A stretch of DNA of 64,000 nt, taken from Zizania palustris. Its lineage: Eukaryota; Streptophyta; Magnoliopsida; Poales; Poaceae. Positions 1 to 10,988 of this stretch are shown here, piece by piece; the first letter of the stretch is position 1, and each line of letters starts with the position of its first letter. The stretch covers positions 56,719,624 through 56,783,623 of the forward strand of contig JAAALK010000288.1 of the NCBI GenBank assembly GCA_019279435.1, read 5' to 3'. The notes beneath the pieces were generated by a model, which was given only the letters and a program-made list of their open reading frames with translations, was not told the origin of the DNA and did not search any database. The position numbers and the translations under genes are program-made.

Positions 1-39
1 CCGAGTAGGACTACCACCTAAACTCCGCTTAGGAGGCAT
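1..39 (-). CDS. gag: Tat element B gag, first codons only (cut by window edge)
   Basis: The minus strand starts ATG at 39 and reads MPPKRSLGG, the same start as the longer gag copy at 43366-44119. The start matches gag of D (MPPKRSATR) and C (MPPKQSQAS), so B, C and D are related Tat-type Ty3/gypsy elements. Only 13 codons lie inside the window. The start lies 64 bases from the LTR end, with the primer-binding site between. Confidence 0.75.
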   Translation of the reverse strand, partial: MPPKRSLGGSPTR

Positions 40-82
40 AACTCTAAAAACTTGGTAGAGAACGTTGTTTTTTGGACTAGGT

Positions 83-100
83 TCCCCACGGACGGCACCA
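83..100 (-). other. primer-binding site of element B
   Basis: Just inside the LTR end at 103 the minus strand reads GT then TGGTGCCGTCCGTGGGGA. It starts with TGG, the complement of a tRNA CCA end, as expected for reverse-transcription priming. The same site follows the LTRs of C and D with TGGCGCC. I do not assign the tRNA. Confidence 0.75.
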
Positions 101-102
101 AC

Positions 103-597
103 TGTTGGCGTAAAGGATTACACTAACAGGTTCTCGAAGATTAAGAACTAACAAACAGAGAGTTTGTGAAGCGGACTATTTCAAGCCTCCGAATAGGATA
201 ATAGCTCGAAGTAGTTTGAAGTTGTGTATTGAATAACTGAGTATTCGATTCTCATTACAGGGTGAGAATGGGGGTATTTATAGGTAAATATCTTAAGGAA
301 AAGACCTTTTTACCCCTCAATTACAACCTACATAGTGGAAACTATTTCGGTACCCCTAATAGGGTTAAAATAGTAAAAGACTAATCTAATTAGAAAGAAG
401 ATAAGTCTTCCATCCTCGTTGGCAGATAAGCTCTCTGAAGATTGAACCTTCGAAGTCATACTCCGAACAGAAGCCTGCATGGATTCTCTAAACTTGATCA
501 TACGCGAGGCCAGAGTTAATACTTGAACTTCGGTTTAGTAAATCGGCTTTGTCTTATAACTGTAGAGACCCTGGGGATGAAGTATTTTCCCCCAACA
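103..597 (-). repeat. 5' LTR of element B (495 bp)
   Basis: The LTR begins TGTTGG and ends CCAACA on the minus strand. A TATAAATA box lies at 275-282 on the minus strand, inside the conserved CCTATAAATACCCCC segment also seen in the C and D LTRs. It is closely related to the D LTRs at 20140-20634 and 32324-32810. Its outer end (597) abuts the integrase of A, so B is inserted in A. The partner LTR is outside the window. Confidence 0.88.
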
Positions 598-985
598 ACC
601 CCAACCTCGGAACGACCATGGCTTGACAATAGGGTTGAGTAAGGAAGCAGGAGCTAACTGAATATTGCCAAACATCTGACATGCTTCACACCCTTTGTAA
701 TACTTAAAACAATCCTCAGTCATAGTCGGCCAGTAGAAACCTGCTCTTTTGAGCATCCAACTCATTTTCTAGGCCGACTGATGAGTGTCACAAAGTCCTT
801 CATGGACTTCTCCTGTAGCCACCTAGGATCATTCGTGGTCTAGACACTTTAACAGTACTATGTCAATGGTTCGGCGATATAGTGTGTCGTCTATTAACAC
901 AAATTTAAACGCTTGTCGCCCAACCTTCCGATCAACCCTTTGACTAGGTTCTCTCAAATATTGGACGATTGGAATTCTCCAATCG
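598..985 (-). pseudogene. element A integrase, zinc-binding N-terminus, cut by element B
   Basis: The minus strand encodes the linker VQYLREPSQRVDRKVGRQ, then the H-H-C-C zinc module of Ty3/gypsy integrase: VHEGLCDTHQ, a stop, MSWMLKRAGFYWPTM, and YYKGCEACQ. The protein runs to KPWSFRGWG, the segment just before the first catalytic Asp, and stops at the LTR of B. The DDE core is therefore missing here. Two in-frame stops (about 763 and 829) break the reading frame. The fragment cannot make a working integrase. Confidence 0.85.
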
Positions 986-1277
986 CCCTTATGGGCTTCG
1001 AAGGGTTTCGCTAGCTCATTCCCTGAAAAAGTATCTAGGCTACTGATTTCGGGGTGCCCCCCGAGACCTTCGTGCTTCTGCCAAAGCCTGGCTGGACTGG
1101 CCGTGTGAAGCGCATTAGGCCGAAGCCTCATACCGGAGGGTCTGGGATCCATGAGACCCTCACTGTCCCGATGACTTTGTCTCATAGTCTCCGGTGTGCC
1201 AGACCCTTCAGTGGGTGGAGTACTCCGGTCCCGGGACCTCGACGTGCGATAGTCTCTAGCAGCCGGAGGGGTCCGAC
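986..1277 (-). other. element A spacer between second RNase H and integrase
   Basis: This stretch lies between the end of the archaeal-type RNase H and the integrase linker. It is open on the minus strand as part of an ORF (829-1329) rich in Arg, Pro and Ser, with no domain I recognise. It is most likely the poorly conserved polyprotein linker of A. The plus-strand ORF in it looks like a shadow. Confidence 0.5.
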
Positions 1278-2118
1278 CTAGAGGGTGCACCTGCCCGAAG
1301 TCACTGGCTTCGGTAGTGAGACCAAACACCGGCTTCTCCCATTCAGAAAATTTTCCTCTCCAGATGCTTGCTGAGCCAAATCATTTGCAACCGAATTGGC
1401 CTCTCTTGACACATGAGAAATTTTGAAGTCATCAAACGTAGCAACTATGTCCAGGCACTTATCCAAGTAGCTGTTTAGCAAGCCATTAAAACATTGAGCA
1501 CTCTTAGCCACTTGTTGTACTACTAACAGATAATCACCATGCGCGTGAACATGTTTAACACCTATGGATTCTAACAATTCAAGTCGTAGCAGTAAAGCCT
1601 CGTATTCAGCTTGGTTATTAGTAGAAGGAAACTCTAAATGAGCCGAGGTCTCAAAGTGCACTCCGCTAGGTGATATGAGAACCACCCAATACCTTGTCCT
1701 ATTTATAAGCTAAACCATCAAAGTAAAGTTTCCACGGTCTTACCTCAATCAAAGCAACATTGTCGCTCCAACTGAAGTCTATGTGGTGATCAACTATAAA
1801 GTTGGCTATGATCTGGCCTTTCATATCTCTTAGGGGTTCATAGGCCAAATAGTATTCAATCAAAGCGTAAGCCGACTTTCTGATTCTTCCACTTAGAATC
1901 GACTTTTGCAACATGTGTTTTATAACATCGGTTTGGCAAACAACAACACATGTAGTAGGGAGAAGATAATGGCGCAATTTGGTACATGCGTAGTAAAGTG
2001 ACAAACACAAACGTTCCACAAACGTGTACCTGGTTTTGGCATCCAGCAGGTGGTGGCTCAAGAATGTGATGATGTACTCTTTTCCTTCTACCTCTTGGGT
2101 TAGCACGGGCCCGATCAT
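1278..2118 (-). pseudogene. element A RNase H and archaeal-type second RNase H
   Basis: The segment 2118-1699 encodes the degenerate RT-linked RNase H (FLSHHLLDAKTRYTFVERL, then KLRHYLLP) and ends in LYFDGLAYK, the start of the second RNase H. The segment 1685-1278 continues it in another frame with VLISPSGVHFETS, NNQAEYEALLL (catalytic Glu), HAHGDYLLVVQQV (Asp) and NSVANDLAQQ (last Asp). A second RNase H after the first is characteristic of Tat elements and removes the RNA strand during reverse transcription. A frameshift or short loss around 1686-1698 separates the halves. Confidence 0.85.
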
Positions 2119-2142
2119 GATATCTTCAGCAGCGATGTATAG

Positions 2143-3390
2143 CTAAAACGGAATCCTGGCTTTGGGTGCTCTCACCACGGGCGGTGATGACATGCACTCC
2201 TTGATTTTCTCAAAGGAAATTTGCTGGCTTGCCCCCCAAGTGAACTCGGCCTCGTTCTTTAGCCAGAGTATGGGGACAAAGGCATCAATATTGCTAGACA
2301 AGTTCGATATAAAGCGACACAAATAATTCATCTTGCCTAGCTACTTTTGTACATCCTTTTCGCATGTTGGCACTGTAGCGTTTATAATTTTCTCAAGCCT
2401 CTTAGGATCAATCTCTATGTCTCTCTCATGAATCATGAAACCTAAGAACTTACCCGCCGACACGCCAAAAGCACATTTGAGTGGGTTCATTTTTAAACCA
2501 TACTGCCGCATCCTATCAAAAGCAACTTTCAAATCGGCTAAATGGTTTCCCATAGCGTCTGATTTGACTACGACATCATCAATGTAAACTTTTAACATAA
2601 CTCCTAGGAAGTCATGAAAGATCAAGTTCATAGCACGCTTATACGTGGCACCAACATTTTTCAAACCAAAAGTCATAACGACCCACTCGAATAAACCGAC
2701 AAAGTCAGGGCATCGAAAGGCAGTCTTGTTGATGTCTTCTTCGGCCATAAAGATTTGATTATAACCAGCATTGCCATCAAGAAAACTTAGTACCTTGTGT
2801 CCTGAAGCATCGTTGATTAGCATGTCGGCTATCGACATCAGATACTCATCCTTCGGAGTGGCCTTGTTCAGATCCCTGAAATCAATACATACTAGTATCT
2901 CGTCGTTCCCTATCTTCTCTCCAGGCACAATGTTAGCGACCCATTCTGCGTACCTGCATGGCCTAATAAATCCAGCTTTGTGTAGTCGCTCTACTTCTTC
3001 TTTAACTCGGTCATAGACGGCCGAGTTAAAGCGACGAGGAGGCTGTTTATAAGGCCTAAATACAGACATGATAGGTAGCCGATGCTCCACGAGCTCACGG
3101 CTTAGTCCCGACATCTCGCTGTACTCCCATGCGAAACAATCGACATACGACCAAAGCAACTTTATTACTTCGGCCTTTTCATCAGGCTGTAAATGTTGGT
3201 TTACAAAAGTCGGCCTCGAGATGCTATCATCACCTATGCCAACTTCTTCTAAGGGATCGGCCGACGCAAAACCTTTTCCTAATTTATATACTTCGCTAAA
3301 GTCTTCGATGGCCTCGGCAATACCATATTTATTAGACCGATACTGCTCTACACGAAACTTTAGCCAATCTAGATTACTCTTGCTATACAT
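2143..3390 (-). pseudogene. element A reverse transcriptase
   Basis: The ORF 3390-2341 (349 aa) covers most of the RT. It has the PYKQPPRRF entry segment near residue 113, ILVCIDFRDLNKATPK near 165, LSFLDGNAGYNQI with catalytic Asp 205, FGLKNVGATY, and the YIDD box at 269-272 followed by VVVKS. A TAG at 2341-2343 stops it just before the connection domain (NYLCRFISNL) at 2331-2143. The other copy has TTG at this codon, so the stop is a private mutation. A further in-frame TAG precedes LYIAAED near 2142. The enzyme would have copied element RNA into DNA. Confidence 0.9.
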
Positions 3391-3395
3391 GACTA

Positions 3396-4325
3396 CTAAT
3401 ACAAAAACAGTCGTGCTACACCAGTCGGCTTTACAGACACTGGTACAAAACGTCCTCCGGACACACTAACAAAATTGTAATCCGAAAGATCTCTACCTGA
3501 CAGACACTCTACCTTGTTGTGAACAGCGTCAACTGACACATCAGCCAATGCTACTTGGGCCAAAGTGTCCCTGGGAACGACTTCTACTTCATCGCCGTCC
3601 CACTGAATTAGGCACTGGTGCAGAGTAGAAGGAATGCAGCAATTCACGTGAATCCAGTCGCACCCAAGCAGCACGCTGTAGTTACCTTGCACATCGACGA
3701 CAAAAAATGCTATTGCCAATGTCTTGTTGTCCACTGTCAACTCCATGGAGAGCATGCACTTGGCCTCGGAACTCTCGCCGTTGAAACCGTTGAGCATCAA
3801 GTTAGTCTTCTTCAGATCATCCTCGTCCTTGCTAAGTTTCTTCAACAGCGAGTAGGGCATTAGGTTAACAGTGGCGCCACCGTCGATAAGCATCCAGGAA
3901 ATAGGCTTTCCGTCAATGTGACCTCTAATGTAGAGAGGCTTCAGATGGCGAGCCGAGTCCTCGGGCTTCTCAAAAATAGCGTTGCGCGGGACGAGGTTCT
4001 AATAAGCGACCTCGGCCTCGTCCTGTGGTAGGGCAAACTCGGCGGGCAGCGCGACGACGTTGATGTCCATCACCTGGGGTGCGGGCCCCTCGAATACAGG
4101 TGAGTAGTCGTCATGGAGCATATCATCATCATCATCGCTCGGACTAGGAGCCGGGTTTGTCATCTCAACCGACTTCATCCTCCATACTTGTCTTGTAGTT
4201 GGTCGAGGGCGTATTTCTTCAAAAATAGCGTCGCGCTCATCCTCGGCTTTCTTCTCACGCATCTCCTCTACCGTAGTCGTTGCAGACGTCTCTTTTGTGA
4301 TTTGGACATGCCTAGAGGTGCCCAA
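3396..4325 (-). pseudogene. element A aspartic protease with upstream linker
   Basis: The ORF 3893-3396 starts in the protease: MLIDGGATVNLMP has the catalytic Asp (residue 4) of the retropepsin D-[ST]-G family, here DGG, and VLLGCDWIHVN is the flap-distal segment. It continues into the protease-RT linker. Upstream, 4325-3999 encodes an acidic linker with EEMREKKAEDERD and SPSDDDDDML. A TAG at 3999 (VAY-stop-NLVPRN, probably CAG originally) and a one-base loss near 4270, absent from copy 2, break the frame. The protease would cut the Gag-Pol precursor. Confidence 0.85.
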
Positions 4326-5410
4326 GATGGTTGTGGCTTGGTGTCAGGTGCCACTGCCTGGTTCCTGTCAACTTTAGCCAAAGTGGTCCTAACCAACTCG
4401 GCCTCGTGCACTCTGTATCCGGAGGGGCCTTCGCTGCGGACCCCGGTAGTTGGACTGGCCTCGTTCGGCTGATCAGACTAGGCTCCGGCGTGGGCTTCGG
4501 CCGAAACAGGGGACTTACCACCGTCAGACTTCGGCGATAAGGCCTTCGGGATTGGGACTTCATAATACCCTACTCCGACTGTGATATCTCCGGACTCCCT
4601 GTCATCGGCCTCTTTGCGCTTGTATTCTTCGACTTCGCTCTGCACGGGCCAATTCAGAGGTACCACGGAAAGCCTGTGGACAATGCCTCCCTCCACTGCG
4701 TCTGTTTGTCCCTACCATTCATAATACTCCGAAGGAAAACAAGGCATAGTGTTAGGTTGTGGAGGGTACTCCGGCTATGATACATACGGAGCCCACAGAG
4801 TCCCTGCCCAGTTGTACGGGGGAGGCATCGGCAGCTCCAGTGGCCTCGCCCACTATGAGCCAAACCCGTTACCCGGAGGGGGGTTCAGTAGAGTCGACGG
4901 TGTCTCGCACCAAATCAGTGAGGGGTCCTGCTAGGCCGGAGGTACGTTCGGCCAGTGCGGGCCAAAGCCTCCTGTCGAAGGGTTCATCCAGAGTGGTGTG
5001 GGGTCAGGCCATTGGGTGCTAAACTCGCTCCGCATGGGGTTCAACCACTGTGGTCCGAAGCTACTGTACGGGGGGTTCATCCATTGAGGTCTGAAGCCAC
5101 CGTACGGAGTGTTAGGACACTGTGGCCCGAAGTCCCCGTGCGGAGGGTCCAGCCATTGTGGTCCAAAACCATCACGAGGAGGGCTCGGCCACTGTGGTTC
5201 GAAGCCACCCTCTGAACGCCTTGGGCCCTTCGGCTGCTTAGTTTTTTAGCGCGGGGGCCTACTTACTTGGCTTTTTCTTTGATGCTTGTTCCACAACATC
5301 TTGTATGTTACCTTCGGCTTCTTGCAAGCCTTAGCCGAAGGGACGCTGATGTTTTGTTTCCACACTCCCACCTCAGGGTTCTTAGGTATGAGTGTGCATG
5401 TGCACAACTC
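4326..5410 (-). pseudogene. element A gag C-terminal region with Gly-Phe-Gly-Pro-Gln-Trp repeats
   Basis: Between the last Gag module and the protease linker the minus strand encodes a low-complexity region. From about 5220 down to 4900 a unit of 14-15 residues close to GGFGPQWLNPPYG repeats about eight times, in a 42-45 bp DNA period. It is followed by a segment with VVPLNWPVQSEVEEYKRKE and acidic and serine-rich sequence to about 4326. In-frame stops are scattered. No enzyme domain is visible. It is probably a spacer of the Gag-Pol precursor that expanded by slippage. Plus-strand ORFs here look like shadows. Confidence 0.6.
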
Positions 5411-8400
5411 TCAAACAATTACCGCCTTCCCTTTAGTCAGCTCAGCCTGTTCTGGCCGAACCAGTACCTTTTTCTCGCCGAGGTTGACGGCGTTGACAGG
5501 GAAAGGATGTTTGTCCAACTTCATCTTTGGATTGTGGTCTATTTTCAATCGTCCTTCTTCTATGGCCGATTGAACCTGTCGTCGAAAAACATTGCAGTTT
5601 TTAGTATTATGTGAATGTGAATCATGCCACTTACAGTATGGATGTTTCTTCAATTCGTCAGCAGATGGAATGACTTGGCCTTTAGGCAACCTGAGGAGCT
5701 GATTCTTTAAGAGAAAATCAAATATTTTATCACACTTAGTTATGTCAAATGAGTACTTGACCTCACTAGGCCGATTCTTTATGGGAGACGGCTGTAACTC
5801 GGAGCACGTGATGGGTTTACTCTTAGCGTTCCAAACCCATTCGGCTGCGTACATGTTGGCCGAATCCTCCTCTTCTGACTCCTCCTCATCGGAGTGTTCC
5901 ATGAAGTGGATTTCAGCCCTAGGCTTGTTAAACATCTTAATAAACTTTTTATCCTTGGTTCGACCTTCTTGGACCAGAGCCTGCAGTAAGACTTGGCTAA
6001 CCTCTAAAAAGTTCTAGTTGTCTAATCTTTCTTTAATCTCAGAACGCAACCCATTAAAAGCTAGTTCTGCCAAATCCCTTTCTGAAATACTAAGGCTGAA
6101 ACATCGGTTTCTAGTATCCCTAAAACGCTTGATGTACTCGAAGATGTTCTCGTTAGATTTCTAGCTAACCGATTTCAAGTGTGAAAGCCTAAGTTCTTGT
6201 TAAACATCTTAATAAACTTTTTATCCTTGGTTCGGCCTTCCTCGACCAGAGCCTGTAGTAAGACTTGGCTAACCTCTAAAAAGTTCTAGTTGTCTAATCT
6301 TTCTTTAATCTCAGAACGCAACCCATTAAAAGCTAGTTCCGCCAAATCCCTTTCTGAAATACTAAGGCTGAAACATCGGTTTCTAGTATCCCTAAAACGC
6401 TTGATGTACTTGGAGATGTTCTCGTTAGATTTCTAGCTAACCGATGTCAAGTGTGAAAGCCTAAGTTCTATCTCGCCCGTGTAAAAGTAGTCATGGAATT
6501 TTGTTCCAACTCATCCCACATCTGAACGGAGTTCGGCGGGAGCGTCGAAAACCAAGTGAAAACGGTGCCGGATAGATAGAGAGAAAATAGTCTAATTTTT
6601 AGAGCGTCTGTCCCGCTAGCTTCTCCACACTGTGCTAAAAATTGACTAACATGCTCTAGTGTGCGTGTGCACAACTCTCTAACAATTACCGCCTTCCCTT
6701 TAGTCGGCTCGGCCTGTTCTGGCCTAACCAGTACCTTTTTCTCGCCGAGGTCGATGGCGTTGATAGGGAAAGGATCTTTGTCCAACTTCATCTTTGGATT
6801 GTGGTCTATTTTCAATCGTCCTTCTTCTATGGCTTATTGAAACCGCCGTCAAAAAACATTGCAGTCGTTAGTATTATGTGAATGTGAATCATGCTACTTA
6901 CAGTATGGATGTTTCTTCAATTCGTTAGCAGATGGAATGACTTGGCCTTTAGGCAACCTGAGGAGCTGGTTCTTTAAGAGAAAATCAAATATTTTATCAC
7001 ACTTAGTTATGTCAAATGAGTACTTGACCTCACTAGGTCGATTCTTTATGGGAGACGGCTGTAACTCGGAGCACGTGATAGGTTTACTCTTAGCGTTCCA
7101 AACCCATTCGGCTGCGTACATGTCGGTCAAATCCTCCTCTTCTGACTCCTCCTCATCGGAGTGTTCCATGACGTGGATTTCAGCCCTAGGCTTGTTAAAC
7201 ATCTCAATAAACTTTTTATCCTTGTTTCGGCCTTCTTGGACTAGAGCTTGTAGTAAGACTTGGCTAACCTCTAAAAAGTTCTAGTTGTCTAATCTTTCTT
7301 TAATCTCGAAACGCAACCCATTAAAAGCTAGTTCTGCCAAATCCTTTTCTGAAATACTAAGGCCAAAACATCGGTTTCTAGTATCCCTAAAATGCTTGAT
7401 GTACTCGGAGATGTTCTCGTTAGATCTCTACCTAACCGATGTCAAGTGTGAAAGCCTAAGTTCTATCTCGCCCGTGTAAAAGTAGTCATGGAATTTTTGT
7501 TCCAACTCATCCCACATCTGAACGGAGTTCGGCGGGAGCGCCGAAAACCAAGTGAAAGTAGTGCCGGATAGCGAGAGAGAAAATAGTCTAATTTTTAGAG
7601 CGTCTGTCCCACTAGCTTCTCCACACTGTTCTAAAAATTGACTAACATGCTCTAGTGTGCGTGTGCACAGCTCTCCAACAATTGCCGCCTTCCATTTAGT
7701 CGGCTCGGCCTGTTCTGGCCGAACCATTACCTTTTTCTCGCCGAGGTCGACAGCGTTGACAGGGAAAGGATCTTTGTCCAACTTCATCTTTGGATTGTGG
7801 TCTATTTTCAATCGTCCTTCTTCTATGGCCGATTGAACCTGTCGTCGAAAAACATTGCAGTCGTTAGTATTATGTGAATGTGAATCATGCTACTTACAGT
7901 ATGGATGTTTCTTCAATTCGTCAGCAGATGGAATGACTTGGCCTTTAGGCAACCTGAGGAGCTGGTTCTTTAAGAGAAAATCAAATATTTTATCACACTT
8001 AGTTATGTCAAATGAGTACTTGACCTCACTAGGCCGATTCTCTATGGGAGACGGCTGTAACTCGGAGCACGTGATGGGTTTACTCTTAGCGTTCCAAACC
8101 CATTCGGCTGCGTACATGTCGGCCGAATCCTCCTCTTCTGACTCCTCCTCATCGGAGTGTTCCATGACGTGGATTTCAGCCCTAGGCTTGTTAAACATCT
8201 TAATAAACTTTTTATCCTTGTTTCGGCCTTCCTGGACCAGAGCTTGCAGTAAGACTTGGCTAACCTCTAAAAAGTTCTAGTTGTCTAATATTTCTTTAAT
8301 CTCGGAACGCAACCCATTAAAAGCTAGTTCCACCAAATCCCTTTCTGAAATACTAAGGCTGAAACATCAGTTTCTAGTATCCCTAAAATGCTTGATGTAC

Positions 8401-9113
8401 TCGGAGATGTTCTCGTTAGATCTCTACCTAACCGATGTCAAGTGTGAAAGCCTAAGTTCTATCTCGCCCGTGTAAAAGTAGTCATGGAATTTTTGTTCCA
8501 AGTCATCCCACATCTGAACGGAGATCGGCGGGATTGCCGAAAACCAAGTGAAAGCGGTGCCGGATAGCGAGAGAGAAAATAGTCTAATTTTTAGAGCGTC
8601 TGTCCCGCTAGCTTCTGCACACTGTTCTAAAAATTGACTAACATGCTCTAGTGTGCGTGTGCACAACTCTCCAACCATTCCCGCCTTCCCTTTAGTCGGA
8701 TCAGCCTGTTCTAGCCGAACCAGTACCTTTTTCTCGTCGAGGTCGACGGCGTTGACAGGGAAAGAATCTTTGTCCAACTTCATCTTTGGATTGTGGTCTA
8801 TTTTCAATCGTCCTTCTTCTATGGCCGATTGAACCTATCGTCGAAAAACATTGCAGTCGTTAGTATTATGTGAATGTGAATCATGCTACTTACAGTATGG
8901 ATGTTTCTTCAATTCGTTAGCAGATGGAATGACTTGGCCTTTAGGCAACCTGAGGAGCTGGTTCTTTAAGAGAAAATCAAATATTTTATCACACTTAGTT
9001 ATGTCAAATGAGTACTTGACCTCACTAGGCCGATTCTTTATGGGAGACGGCTGTAACTCGGAGCACGTGATGGGTTTACTCTTAGCGTTCCAAACCCATT
9101 CTGTTGCGTCCAT
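5411..9113 (-). pseudogene. gag: element A gag, four partial modules in tandem
   Basis: Minus-strand gag pieces occur four times. Each carries FNKPRAEIHVMEHSDEEE, WVWNAKSKPITCSEL, KYSFDITKCDKIFDFLL and KKHPYC plus HDSHSHNTKNCN, a Cys/His zinc-binding tail. The pieces start at 5935, 7202, 8198 and about 9113, the last cut by C. Between them the end of gag (KGKAVIV) is fused to an early gag segment (ELCTRTLEHVSQFL, ALKIRLFSLSLSG, WDELEQKFHDYF). Module 1 reads CKWHD. Modules 2-4 read CK-stop-HD (TGG to TAG), so amplification followed inactivation. Gag would form the particle and bind RNA. Confidence 0.85.
5924..6471. repeat. 274-bp direct duplication inside element A gag
   Basis: The segment starting CTTGTTAAACATCTTAATAA at 5924 starts again at 6198, and both run through the same bases to CACTTGACATCGG-type sequence before the next module. 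This local duplication sits next to the larger gag module array and explains why module 1 to module 2 spacing exceeds the regular module period. The same arrangement appears in copy 2 near 50003 and 50276. Confidence 0.8.
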
Positions 9114-9119
9114 GTCGGC
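6198..9119. repeat. 996-bp tandem array of gag modules
   Basis: Matching landmarks lie at 6894, 7890 and 8886 (end of KKHPYCK) and at 6468, 7428 and 8424 (start of the fused gag segment), giving a period of 996 bp. Three units are present, the last cut by the LTR of C at 9120. The equivalent landmarks in copy 2 are at 50973, 51968 and 52963, period 995. Confidence 0.88.
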
Positions 9120-9607
9120 TGTTGGGGGGAAATTGCTTCACTTCTAAGACTTAGAGGTTAATAACTCAAAGGTTCCTTAAGCTTCGGAGCTGGTGGGCTC
9201 TTATTCGAAGGTGGAGGTGTCGGGCTGAAGGATGCTTCGATATGAAGTCCTGCGAAGCCCTCCGTAGGATATGGAGGCTCCGAAGCAGGGTGACAAGATT
9301 GATAAGATGTTTGGCTTATCCATCCGTATTGGGGAGTTTTACCTTCTTTAACCTTGCTCCGGGTACTGAACAGTTCTGCTATGTCGATTGTAATCTAGGA
9401 GTAATTAGGTCTTTTTCTTAGACGTTTTTGCCTATAAATACCCCCTCTCTACCCTGTAAGGAGGGACTTCTGACCATTTAATACACAGATTCGGACTACT
9501 TGAGTTATTATCCAATACGGAGGCTCGAGTAAGTGCTTAAACACGAGCACACTTTTTATTTGTTCTTGATTACAGAGAACCTGTTGGCATAATCTTTTGC
9601 GCCAACA
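9120..9607 (+). repeat. 5' LTR of element C (488 bp)
   Basis: Starts TGTTGGGGGGAAATTGC and ends TTTTGCGCCAACA. The TATA box TATAAATA is at 9433-9440 in CCTATAAATACCCCC. The PBS follows directly. It shares both termini and the TATA region with the LTRs of B and D but differs over most of the first 300 bp, so it is a sister family. Confidence 0.9.
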
Positions 9608-9609
9608 GT

Positions 9610-9627
9610 TGGCGCCGTCCGTGGGGA
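9610..9627 (+). other. primer-binding site of element C
   Basis: TGGCGCCGTCCGTGGGGA lies two bases after the LTR end. It has the TGG start expected for pairing with a tRNA CCA end and matches the PBS of D with one difference. Confidence 0.8.
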
Positions 9628-9813
9628 ACCAAGTTCTAAAAGCTTGTTCTCTACTGCTGACCACACTTCGAAGAGCACTTACGGAGGGAGCCTCAGAGTC
9701 CCAAGATTCCGCGCACCCTTCGGTAAGGGGCTTCTTAGTGTGGTTCGAAGGCCCCCGCTCGCCTTCCTAGATCAAGCGAAGTCCCCGATCTTCGGACCTC
9801 TCCGCAAATAGCT

Positions 9814-10988
9814 ATGCCTCCGAAGCAAAGCCAAGCCTCGGGTCCCCTCCGAAGGTCCCCTCGGACTGCAGGAGCTTTGCCCTCTACCGCTCCAGCGATT
9901 CCCGAAGATGCCACTGGGCGTCGAGTGCCCAGGGTCCTCGAGCTCCTCCTACGGTGCTTCGGACTGATTACGTCAGCTCCCAAGACCCGGAGCTACCCTC
10001 CGATGAAGACGAAGACCTTCCTGGAACCGAGGCTACTCAACTAGCCAGGCTTCAGGAGGAAGTAGGTAGGTGGACGCAAGAGGATGCTGATCGCCTCCGC
10101 ACTCAAGCCTCCACCGAGACTCCAGAAGGGCATCAAGATGGTGGTGCTCACAACCTCCCAAAAGTTATCCAAGTCTCGGAGGAGGCCGAAAACGCATCTT
10201 TCGATGATGAGTCTCCGCTACATTCGGACTTGCAAAGAGTCCCGTTTGATCCCAGGTTCAAGGCTTCGAAGTTGCACAAGTACTCCGGTGGGTCAGACCC
10301 CGGAGAGTTCGCTCGCTCATATGCCCTGGCCATAGAAGCAAGCGGAGGGGTGCGCAACACGATGGCGAAGTGTTTCCCCCTCGCTCTCGAGGGTGTGGCA
10401 CTCCGATGGTTCTAGTCCTTGAAGACAGGATCGATCAGGTCCTGGGAGCAGTTGAAGAAGAAGTTCGTGAGCAACATCCAGGGTACCTTTGTGGCCCCGA
10501 TGTCCACAGGAAGTTTGTTCTAAGTGAAACAGCGGGCGGGAGAAACACTCCGAGAATACTTCACGCGCTTCGCCCACACCAAGTCACAAATTAAGGGCTT
10601 GTCTACCTCTTCGGTAGTCGATGCCGCCCGCGAAGGGGTGCTAAACCCCGACCTCCTCAGCAAACTCCACCAAAAGCCGGTGACGTCTATGGCACAACTC
10701 ATGGCATACTTCGAACAGTATGCCAAGATGGAGGAAGGCTGTCTCTGGCGGGCCAGAGCCCCCGCACCTACCCTCCGAGAAGTCAAGACGGAACCTGAAG
10801 CTTCGGCTCCTCTGCAACCCCCTCAAGATAACCGCTTCAACGAGCACATGTGAGGGAAGAAGCATTTCCGTTCAGAGGTGCTGAACATTACGCCTTCTGC
10901 CCCGAAGGCACCTGCCAATTTTTAGCAGGTACAGAAATTCAATGCTGGGGCCCCGAGACCTCAAGAGAGGGCGCCAGGCAGGCGCTAG
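9814..10988 (+). pseudogene. gag: element C gag
   Basis: The ATG at 9814 (MPPKQSQAS) matches the D and B gag starts. The conserved capsid part follows a frameshift near 9930 absent from copy 2: KLHKYSGGSDPGEFARSYA, MAKCFPLALEGVALRWF and LREYFTRFAHTKSQIKGL, the pattern of the retrotransposon Gag family. In-frame stops are at 10413 (TGG to TAG, D keeps RWFWSLK), 10521 (CAA to TAA, D keeps LFQVKQ), 10851, 10923 and 10986. All recur in copy 2. The product would be the structural particle protein. Confidence 0.85.

Larger units (their letters stand above)
598..9119 (-). mobile_element. Tat-type Ty3/gypsy element A, interrupted and decayed (copy 1)
   Basis: Reading from 9119 down to 598 on the minus strand the order is gag, protease, RT, RNase H, second (archaeal-type) RNase H, integrase. 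That is the Ty3/gypsy domain order, with the dual RNase H typical of the Tat clade. Neither LTR is present: the 5' side is cut by insertion of C at 9120, the integrase by insertion of B at 597. Stops and frameshifts interrupt every domain. A's RT (YIDD) differs clearly from the RT of C, D and F (YMDD), so A is a separate family. Confidence 0.9.

Noticed and set aside
5267..5614. Plus-strand ORFs opposite gag (also 6859-7284, 7855-8280, 8851-9147 and copy 2 equivalents)
   Set aside because: They mirror the conserved minus-strand gag modules and carry no domain of their own.
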